In this document: in pieces, positions 1 to 4,869 of the stretch | Position numbering within the stretch: position 1 is the stretch's first letter | How the letters are laid out: each line of letters starts with the position of its first letter | Assembly (NCBI GenBank): GCA_021199975.1 | Contig: JAJQHF010000189.1 | Location: 6,305-11,943, forward strand | DNA length: 5,639 bases | Direction of reading: 5' to 3' | Source: Candidatus Gastranaerophilales bacterium | Lineage (GTDB): Bacteria > Cyanobacteriota > Vampirovibrionia > Gastranaerophilales > Gastranaerophilaceae | Translations under genes and position numbers: made by a program | Notes under the pieces: model-generated | Told to the model about the DNA's origin: nothing | Database searches by the model: none | The model's input: only the letters and a program-made list of their open reading frames with translations

Positions 1-373
1 TTGAAGAAATATTTTTAAATCCGCCCTGATTTACATAAATATACCCTAAATTTAATTTTTTTACTGCAAACCTCTTTAAATCGAAAGAAAGTAAAGCATT
101 TTTTACATCTAAAAGCTCTGTATCTTCTTTGTCTTTTAAATGTATTTCATCAGCAAATACATTAATTATCATATTAGGATATGTTTTTATCCTAAAGTTT
201 ATCGAATCACCTTTAAGCGCAAATTTATCATATACGAAACTTTCCGCTTTATCCCTGAAAAGTTCCGAATTTACAGCAGGGGGAAGAACAAACAAAAAAA
301 TACAATATAATACAGACAATGCAATTACTAAAAAAACAAAAATATAGAAAAATATTAATTTAAATCTTTTCAT
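1..373 (-). CDS. AsmA-like membrane-anchored envelope protein, N-terminal part (3' end lies off the left edge)
   Basis: The reading frame runs from ATG at 373-371 off the left edge, giving 124 visible residues. It opens with MKRFK, followed by one long hydrophobic segment (about residues 5-30) ending in FVLPP, which fits an uncleaved signal anchor. The rest matches the usual N-terminal plan of AsmA-type proteins: a short amphipathic stretch, a beta-rich part with a YPN turn (about 65-67, the position of the family's 'fP' motif), then alternating strands (IINVFADEIHL, LLDVKNALLSFDL, VKKLNLGYIYV). AsmA-like proteins sit in the inner membrane, project into the periplasm and are linked to lipid transport or outer-membrane upkeep, so this suggests a two-membrane cell. 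A second in-frame ATG at 379-377 would add MI. Neither start has a recognisable Shine-Dalgarno sequence. An in-frame TAA at 424-422 blocks any longer version. The family call rests on pattern only; a generic membrane-anchored protein is the alternative. Confidence 0.6.
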   Translation of the reverse strand, partial: MKRFKLIFFYIFVFLVIALSVLYCIFLFVLPPAVNSELFRDKAESFVYDKFALKGDSINFRIKTYPNMIINVFADEIHLKDKEDTELLDVKNALLSFDLKRFAVKKLNLGYIYVNQGGFKNISS

Positions 374-394
374 AATCATAAAAATATAACCATT

Positions 395-423
395 AAAAAA
401 GGAGGGTACTCCCCCCCTTTTTT
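395..423 (-). terminator. Intrinsic terminator of the dgt-dnaG-rpoD operon
   Basis: Read on the minus strand, this is A6-G6 and then, after a five-base loop (GAGTA, 411-407), CCCTCC-T6. The two halves pair over 12 positions with a single G-U wobble (415 with 403), and the 3' arm ends in six U. On the plus strand that wobble becomes an A-C mismatch, so the element works best for minus-strand transcripts. It begins one base after the rpoD stop codon and ends 16 nt before the next possible ATG (379), marking the end of the operon and separating it from the AsmA-like gene. Confidence 0.85.
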
Positions 424-424
424 A

Positions 425-1534
425 TTATACTTCAATATATTCTTTTAAGCGTTTGCTTCTGTTCGGATGTCTTAATTTACGAAGGGCTTTGGCTTCAATT
501 TGTCTTATACGTTCTCTTGTAACGCCGAACAATTGTCCTACTTCTTCCAAAGTTCTTTGTCTGCCGTCATCCATACCGAATCTTAAACGGAGAACATCTC
601 TTTCTCTCGGAGATAACCCGCTTAACACCTCTGCCAGGTCTTCTCTTAAAAGTTCCTGTGCAACCGTTTTAACAGGCGCATCCGCATCTTTATCTTCAAT
701 AAAATCACCGAGTCTTGAATCTTCTTCTTTTCCTATAGGTGTTTCAAGTGATAAAGGCTCTTGCGCAACTTTTATGATTTCTCTCAATTTTGGAACAGAG
801 ATATTCATTTCAACGGCTAACTCTTCTTCCGTAGGTTTTCTTGATAAATCCTGCGCTAATTTTCTTGTGATTTTTTTCAATTTATTTATAGTTTCAACCA
901 TATGAACGGGAATTCTTATTGTTCTTGCCTGATCTGCAATAGCTCTTGTTATGGCTTGTCTTATCCACCAGGTTGCATAAGTTGAAAATTTGTAACCTCT
1001 TTCGTGGTCAAATTTTTCAGCTGCTCTTATTAAGCCTAAATTACCTTCTTGAATAAGGTCGAGAAAAAGCATGCCTCTTCCGACATATTTTTTTGCAATA
1101 CTTACTACCAGTCTTAAATTAGCCTGAACCAATTTTCTTTTAGCTATTATTCCTGCGTTTCCGCCTTGAATGATTTTTTTTGCAAGGTCAATTTCCTGTT
1201 CGGCAGTTAACAATTTAATACGTCCGATTTCTCTAAGATACATTCTTACGGGGTCATCAAAAGAAATACCTTTTGTAAGCAGTGCATCAGAAAATGATGT
1301 ATCCTCCTCATCTTCTTCATCTGTTAAGTCAGAAGAAAACAAATCTTCATTTTCCATTGTATCTATAATCTTATTACGTTCGGAATTTATAATAACATCC
1401 ATGCCTTCTCTGCTTATTGTTTCGGTTTCGGACATCATAATAATACCTGATGTTTCGCCGGATTCATTTTCCATTGATTCATCTTCATCTATAATACCAA
1501 CAACCGATAATTCTGAATTTTTCTTTTTGCTCAT
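425..1534 (-). CDS. rpoD: Primary (housekeeping) RNA polymerase sigma factor, sigma70/SigA
   Basis: This 369-residue protein is the primary sigma factor, which binds core RNA polymerase, recognises -10/-35 promoters and melts DNA. The domains are in canonical order: region 1.2 at about 92-125 (DPVRMYLREIG), region 2 at about 131-205 (core-binding LDLIQEGNLGLIRA at 158-171; melting and -10 recognition in YKFSTYATWWIRQAITRAI at 181-199), region 3 at about 206-285, and region 4 at about 300-369 with the -35 helix-turn-helix TLEEVGQLFGVTRERIRQIE at 328-347. The first 90 residues are poorly conserved and very acidic (about 26 Asp/Glu against 7 Lys/Arg, including DEEDEED at 72-78), standing in place of a conventional region 1.1. 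The wording of regions 3 and 4 is closest to cyanobacterial SigA. It is the last gene of the operon. Its Shine-Dalgarno GGAGAA lies in the last dnaG codons and its ATG is 5 nt past the dnaG stop, so translation is probably coupled. Confidence 0.98.
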   Translation of the reverse strand: MSKKKNSELSVVGIIDEDESMENESGETSGIIMMSETETISREGMDVIINSERNKIIDTMENEDLFSSDLTDEEDEEDTSFSDALLTKGISFDDPVRMYLREIGRIKLLTAEQEIDLAKKIIQGGNAGIIAKRKLVQANLRLVVSIAKKYVGRGMLFLDLIQEGNLGLIRAAEKFDHERGYKFSTYATWWIRQAITRAIADQARTIRIPVHMVETINKLKKITRKLAQDLSRKPTEEELAVEMNISVPKLREIIKVAQEPLSLETPIGKEEDSRLGDFIEDKDADAPVKTVAQELLREDLAEVLSGLSPRERDVLRLRFGMDDGRQRTLEEVGQLFGVTRERIRQIEAKALRKLRHPNRSKRLKEYIEV

Positions 1535-1539
1535 TAAAT

Positions 1540-3417
1540 TTATTCTCCGTTTTTACGTTTGTTTCTAAGTTTTTCTCTCAACTGCATTTGAAACTGCATA
1601 GATTCTACATCGTCATCATCCAAATTTTTATATTTTGAAACAAGTTCTTTTTTCTCACAATCTGAATGATATTGCAAAATTTTCGCTTCATTCTCCTTTA
1701 CAACCGTTTTAAAATCTTTTTCCGAAAGGTTCTTAAAACTGTCTGCTATGTATATTAAATCTGTTATTATATCCTTTAATTGATTATCCTCAGCAAATTG
1801 TGTATACAGGGCTTGTATAAGTTTTTCCACATCATTATTTACCTGACATAACAATTTGTCAATTGCTTCTTGAATAATAATTAAGTTTTTATTTGTAAAT
1901 TTAACATTTTTTGTAATTTCCAAAAGGTAATTTACATCCGTTTTATTTACACCAAGTAAAAACAAGCTTAATAAATTTTTTTGTGCTTTTTCGGATATAT
2001 TTGAAGTTTTTGTTACAATTCCTGCAAAATCTTGATTTATATAGCTTTGCACTTTTTTACTCCGGTTAATTTCCCTAATCAAAGCATTTTCATCGATGTT
2101 TATTCTGTCAGAAACAAGCTTTATATATTCATTTTGAACTATATTATTCGGAATTTCCTCAATTAAAGGCATGATTTTTTTTACAATTGCTAACTTATCT
2201 GAGGGAGAAGAATCATTTTTATATTCTTTTAAAACCTGCTCCAACTCAAAATCCAAGAGTAATGGAGCCTCTTTTATATAATTTTTGTATTGTTCAATCC
2301 CGTATTCACGAATATATTCATCGGGGTCTTTGCTGTCAAAAGGAGCAATTACTCTTATTTCACAGGTGTATGAGTCATCAGAAAGAGAAGAATAAGCCGC
2401 ATCAAAAATTTTAAGATTTCCGAGCCCCGTAAACGCTTCTTTTATAACATCAGTACTTCTTTTTGTAGCCTTTAAACCCGCAGAATCCGTATCAAAGGCA
2501 AGATATATTTTCCTCGATTTTGAATATTTTGCAATAAGTTTAACATGCTCAACCGTTAATGCTGTTCCGCATGATGCCACGGCATTTTTTAATCCTGCCG
2601 CCTGCGCCGATATTACGTCAAAATAGCCTTCCATTATTACAACATAATCTTCTTGTATTATTTTTTCTTTTGCAATGTCAATTCCGTACAAAACACGGCT
2701 TTTATTATACAAAAGTGTATCGGGTGAATTTAAATACTTAGGATTTTGGTTTGCTTCAACTGCTCTTGCGCCAAAAGCTATTATAGCTCCCGATTCATCT
2801 TTTATGGGAATCATAATCCTGTTGCGAAAACGATCAATAAAATCTCCTTTTTCGCTCTTTACGGTCAAACCTGCTTTTTCCGTAATTGAAGGTGTGAACC
2901 CGGATTTAAAATGCTTTTGAAGGTCATAATATCCTTTTAACGAATATCCCAGTTTATATTCTTCAATAATTTCTTTTGTAATTCCTCTTTTTTCCAAATA
3001 CGAAAGTGCCGCTTTTGCTTCAGGCATGGTTAAAAGATTGTTGTGATAATAATCGCATGCTTTTTGAAGAAGCTCTTTAACCTGCTTCTTATCCTCCGTA
3101 TACTGCTTTGAATTTCCCGAGAACTGCGGCAGTTCAATTCCGAATTGCAATGCCAAATCTTTTATAACCTCATTAAAAGATTGATTATTAATTTTCATAA
3201 GAAAACTTATTGCGTCGCCGCCTTCTCCGCAGCCAAAGCACTTAAATATACCCTTTTGCGGATTAACACAGAAAGAAGGCGTTTTTTCGTTATGAAAAGG
3301 GCAGCAGCCCCAATAATTTGCCCCCTTTTTCTTTAAGACAACTCTTGACTGAACCACTTCAAGTATATCTAAGCGGCTTCTTATTTCCTCCGTAATTTCA
3401 CTGTAAGTCTTTGTCAT
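1540..3417 (-). CDS. dnaG: DNA primase DnaG
   Basis: This 625-residue primase makes the short RNA primers for chromosome replication and works with the replicative helicase at the fork. It has the standard three parts. The N-terminal CHC2 zinc ribbon has ligands C39, H42, C60 and C63 (CPFHNEKTPSF, then CFGCGEGGD). The catalytic core has the conserved basic RFRNRIMIPI (196-205) followed by the TOPRIM fold, with metal-binding acids E263 (in MEGYFDV), D309 and D311 (in FDTDSAG), and D364/D366 (in DPDEY). The helical C-terminal part (about 400-625) is divergent and presumably binds DnaB. The stretch between D311 and DPDEY is about 19 residues longer than in E. coli DnaG, from an added segment around 338-358. 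The ATG immediately follows the dgt stop and a second in-frame TAA, and only a weak GGA is seen upstream, so translation may depend on coupling to dgt. Confidence 0.98.
   Translation of the reverse strand: MTKTYSEITEEIRSRLDILEVVQSRVVLKKKGANYWGCCPFHNEKTPSFCVNPQKGIFKCFGCGEGGDAISFLMKINNQSFNEVIKDLALQFGIELPQFSGNSKQYTEDKKQVKELLQKACDYYHNNLLTMPEAKAALSYLEKRGITKEIIEEYKLGYSLKGYYDLQKHFKSGFTPSITEKAGLTVKSEKGDFIDRFRNRIMIPIKDESGAIIAFGARAVEANQNPKYLNSPDTLLYNKSRVLYGIDIAKEKIIQEDYVVIMEGYFDVISAQAAGLKNAVASCGTALTVEHVKLIAKYSKSRKIYLAFDTDSAGLKATKRSTDVIKEAFTGLGNLKIFDAAYSSLSDDSYTCEIRVIAPFDSKDPDEYIREYGIEQYKNYIKEAPLLLDFELEQVLKEYKNDSSPSDKLAIVKKIMPLIEEIPNNIVQNEYIKLVSDRINIDENALIREINRSKKVQSYINQDFAGIVTKTSNISEKAQKNLLSLFLLGVNKTDVNYLLEITKNVKFTNKNLIIIQEAIDKLLCQVNNDVEKLIQALYTQFAEDNQLKDIITDLIYIADSFKNLSEKDFKTVVKENEAKILQYHSDCEKKELVSKYKNLDDDDVESMQFQMQLREKLRNKRKNGE
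1543..1548 (-). promoter_or_regulatory. Ribosome binding site for rpoD, inside the 3' end of dnaG
   Basis: The minus strand reads GGAGAA eight nt before the rpoD ATG at 1534-1532. These bases are also the last two sense codons of dnaG (Gly-Glu), so ribosomes finishing dnaG clear the rpoD initiation site. The site supports the chosen rpoD start and suggests coupled expression of primase and sigma factor. Confidence 0.75.
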
Positions 3418-3420
3418 TTA

Positions 3421-4464
3421 TTATTTTAATCCGTTCATTTCGGCAAGTTTATATAAAAATTCATCGTGATTCTTCTGTATTAAAGGTTCAGGAAGAAAGT
3501 TTTCTTCAAACTTAATAAGAACATATCTGTCTGTCATGCCCGATACATAATCACATACGGTTTGCATTACATCTTTTTCGGAAGAAGAAGGGTAAATCCT
3601 TTTCAATTCCTCACAATAATATTCAAACAGCATTTTTATAACATTTTGTGCTTTATCTTCTGCTTGCTTTGCAGGAGAATTATTATAAACATTATCGAAC
3701 ATCCATTCCCGCAATTTTATAAATTGTTTAAAACATTCATCCGACATTAATATTGTATCTTTTCCATAGCTGTTTTCCACAATATCATTTAGAAATTTTG
3801 TAATGCGTATTCTGTTTTGAGAAGAAAAATATTCAATGCTTTCTTTCGGAATATCTTCAATTTTTATAATGCCCGCTCTGATTGCATCTTGAATGTCATG
3901 ATTTATATAAGCAATTTTATCTGCTATTCTAACCACTTTTCCTTCTAAAGTAGAGGGATTATAGTCATAGGAATGATTTAAAATTCCGTCAATTGTTTCT
4001 TGAGTAAGGTTTAAATCTTCAATAAAAGTAACTATTCTGACACTTTGAACATTATGCTTGTAACCGGCAGGCATTAATTCGTTAAGCACCCTTTCTCCGC
4101 TGTGACCGAAAGGAGTATGTCCCAAATCATGCCCGAGTGCTATAGCCTCCGTTAAATCTTCATTTAGATTTAAAGCCCTTGAAATTGTTCTTGCAATTTG
4201 TGACACCTCAAGAGTATGAGTCATTCTCGTTCTGAAATGATCGTCATAAGGCGAAAAAAACACCTGTGTTTTATGTTTCAACCTTCTGAAAGCCTTTGAA
4301 TGAAGTATTCTGTCACGGTCTCTCTGAAATTCCGTACGAAGCTCACAAGGCTCTTCAAATCTTTTTCTTCCCTTTGTACAGCAGCTTTTTGATGCCAATG
4401 CAGATAAATTTAAACGTTCTTGTTCTTCTATCCGCTCTCTTACTGTTTTTCCGTCTATTTTCAT
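3421..4464 (-). CDS. dgt: dGTPase-like deoxynucleotide triphosphohydrolase
   Basis: This 347-residue HD-superfamily enzyme is of the Dgt/dNTPase type, which cleaves a dNTP (classically dGTP) to the deoxynucleoside and tripolyphosphate and so trims the dNTP pool in the cytoplasm. Diagnostic motifs are RDRDRILHSKAFRRLKHKTQV (the nucleotide-binding start, about 48-68), H83 in MTHTLEV, H112/D113 in LGHDLGHTPFGHSGE, HN.QSVRI at 137-144, and D182 in RIADKIAYINHDI. Together H83, H112, D113 and D182 complete the HD metal set. The C-terminal MTDRY (310-314) is also typical. The length fits the shorter family form rather than the roughly 500-residue E. coli Dgt, so the exact nucleotide preference is open. 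It is the first gene of the operon and ends 3 nt before dnaG. The start is supported by a purine-rich GAGGCGGGA upstream. Confidence 0.93.
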   Translation of the reverse strand: MKIDGKTVRERIEEQERLNLSALASKSCCTKGRKRFEEPCELRTEFQRDRDRILHSKAFRRLKHKTQVFFSPYDDHFRTRMTHTLEVSQIARTISRALNLNEDLTEAIALGHDLGHTPFGHSGERVLNELMPAGYKHNVQSVRIVTFIEDLNLTQETIDGILNHSYDYNPSTLEGKVVRIADKIAYINHDIQDAIRAGIIKIEDIPKESIEYFSSQNRIRITKFLNDIVENSYGKDTILMSDECFKQFIKLREWMFDNVYNNSPAKQAEDKAQNVIKMLFEYYCEELKRIYPSSSEKDVMQTVCDYVSGMTDRYVLIKFEENFLPEPLIQKNHDEFLYKLAEMNGLK

Positions 4465-4473
4465 TAAATAATA

Positions 4474-4482
4474 TCCCGCCTC
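4474..4482 (-). promoter_or_regulatory. Ribosome binding site for dgt
   Basis: The minus strand reads GAGGCGGGA. The GGGA part ends 9 nt before the ATG at 4464-4462, while the better GAGG match is 14 nt away, which is long. It is the only G-rich patch in an otherwise AT-rich leader, so it is probably the initiation site and supports the chosen start. Confidence 0.6.
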
Positions 4483-4526
4483 AAATTTATTTTATAACAA
4501 AACCTTAGTAACAACACTATTCTTAC

Positions 4527-4554
4527 TTGATTTGTTTAGATTATTTAATATAAT
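4527..4554 (+). promoter_or_regulatory. Putative sigma70 promoter P1 for rpmB
   Basis: There is a TTGATT -35 at 4527-4532, a 16-nt spacer and a perfect TATAAT -10 at 4549-4554. The predicted start is near 4561, which would give rpmB a leader of about 68 nt that includes the palindrome at 4568-4599. The background is very AT-rich, so chance matches to TATAAT are not rare; the correct spacing and direction are what support the call. Confidence 0.5.
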
Positions 4555-4567
4555 AATAGAGAAAAGC

Positions 4568-4594
4568 TTGATTATAAGTTTTTTTTCTTATAAT
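4568..4594 (+). promoter_or_regulatory. Putative sigma70 promoter P2 for rpmB
   Basis: There is a TTGATT -35 at 4568-4573 and a perfect TATAAT -10 at 4589-4594, separated by a short 15-nt spacer. The predicted start is near 4601, leaving a leader of about 28 nt that contains the ribosome binding site. The short spacer predicts a weaker promoter than P1 or than the opposite-strand promoter built on the same bases. Its hexamers are identical to those of P1, 40-41 bp further downstream. Confidence 0.45.
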
Positions 4595-4599
4595 ATCAA
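4571..4599 (-). promoter_or_regulatory. Putative sigma70 promoter of the dgt-dnaG-rpoD operon
   Basis: Read on the minus strand, there is TTGATA at 4599-4594 (five of six consensus bases), an optimal 17-nt spacer and a perfect TATAAT at 4576-4571. This is the best sigma70 match in the spacer in either direction. It predicts a transcript starting near 4564 and a dgt leader of about 100 nt. Its -35 shares a base with the -10 of P2, and its -10 overlaps the -35 of P2, so polymerase could occupy only one orientation at a time. Confidence 0.6.
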
Positions 4600-4614
4600 T
4601 TCATATATTTGCTT

Positions 4615-4621
4615 GAAAGGA
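4615..4621 (+). promoter_or_regulatory. Ribosome binding site for rpmB
   Basis: GAAAGGA lies 7 nt before the ATG at 4629-4631, with good Shine-Dalgarno sequence and spacing. It is the clearest ribosome binding site in the window, as expected for a highly expressed ribosomal protein gene, and it fixes the start. Confidence 0.85.
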
Positions 4622-4628
4622 AAATAAA

Positions 4629-4820
4629 ATGTCAGTTGAATGCGAAATTTGCGGAAAAAAACCATTGAAAGCAGCAAAACTTTCATTCTCTCATAAACAT
4701 AATGTTTACAGACAAAGTCCTAATCTTCAATCTGTAAAAGTTGTTGAAAACGGTACTGTAAAAAGAATTAAAGTTTGTACTTCCTGCCTGAAAGCCGGAA
4801 AAGTTCACAGAGCTGTTTAA
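4629..4820 (+). CDS. rpmB: 50S ribosomal protein L28 (zinc-ribbon type)
   Basis: This 63-residue protein is basic and has the normal length for bacterial L28, a component of the large ribosomal subunit. It begins MSVECEICGKKPL and contains the conserved early S.SH.HN motif (SFSHKHN, 19-25), followed by a strand of the NLQSVKV type and a C-terminal KVCTSCLKAGKV. Two CxxC pairs (C5/C8 and C50/C53) make it the zinc-binding (C+) form; many bacteria carry a cysteine-free version as well or instead. It is transcribed alone, divergently from dgt, with promoter-like sequences and a strong ribosome binding site upstream. It ends in tandem stops (TAA TAG), and an intrinsic terminator follows 20 nt later. 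Confidence 0.97.
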   Translation: MSVECEICGKKPLKAAKLSFSHKHNVYRQSPNLQSVKVVENGTVKRIKVCTSCLKAGKVHRAV

Positions 4821-4840
4821 TAGTAAAAATGTTTTTATTA

Positions 4841-4869
4841 AAAAAAGAACCCTGTTAAGGGTTCTTTTT
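4841..4869. terminator. Bidirectional intrinsic terminator between rpmB and the HD-domain gene
   Basis: An A-tract leads into GAACCC (4847-4852), a six-base loop (TGTTAA) and GGGTTC (4859-4864), then T5. The A and T tracts extend the stem to about 11 bp. On the minus strand the same element reads as a GAACCC/GGGTTC stem followed by six T, so it serves both converging genes. The stop codon of the minus-strand gene (4870-4868) sits within the flank of the stem. Confidence 0.93.

Larger units (their letters stand above)
4568..4599. repeat. Imperfect palindrome with a T8 centre in the dgt/rpmB spacer
   Basis: ATTATAAG (4571-4578) and CTTATAAT (4587-4594) are perfect 8-bp inverted arms around eight T. 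After a 2-nt bulge (4595-4596), the outer TTG (4568-4570) pairs with CAA (4597-4599). The symmetry generates the overlapping opposite promoters described here. It could also be an operator for a dimeric regulator, or a weak hairpin in transcripts starting at P1. Confidence 0.7.

Noticed and set aside
129..347. Plus-strand open frame of 72 codons near the left edge
   Set aside because: It overlaps the minus-strand AsmA-like gene, which has a convincing membrane anchor and family pattern, and it lacks a ribosome binding site.
411..417. C7 homopolymer as a possible phase-variation tract
   Set aside because: It is outside any coding sequence and is fully explained as one arm of the rpoD terminator stem.
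453..905. Plus-strand open frame of 150 codons opposite rpoD
   Set aside because: It lies entirely antisense to strongly conserved sigma regions 2-4 and has no ribosome binding site or recognisable domain; its Ser/Leu-rich product is the usual mirror of a conserved minus-strand gene.
1170..1568. Plus-strand open frame of 132 codons opposite the rpoD 5' half
   Set aside because: Its serine-rich product (SSSSSS runs) is the antisense reading of the acidic Glu/Asp stretch of RpoD, and there is no independent evidence of coding.
2187..3336. Several plus-strand open frames of 60-81 codons opposite dnaG
   Set aside because: All are antisense to conserved primase domains, without ribosome binding sites or recognisable motifs.
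4491..4496. TATAAA on the minus strand as a -10 for dgt
   Set aside because: No acceptable -35 lies 16-18 nt upstream, and the transcript would start at the ribosome binding site itself; the promoter at 4571-4599 is a much better match.
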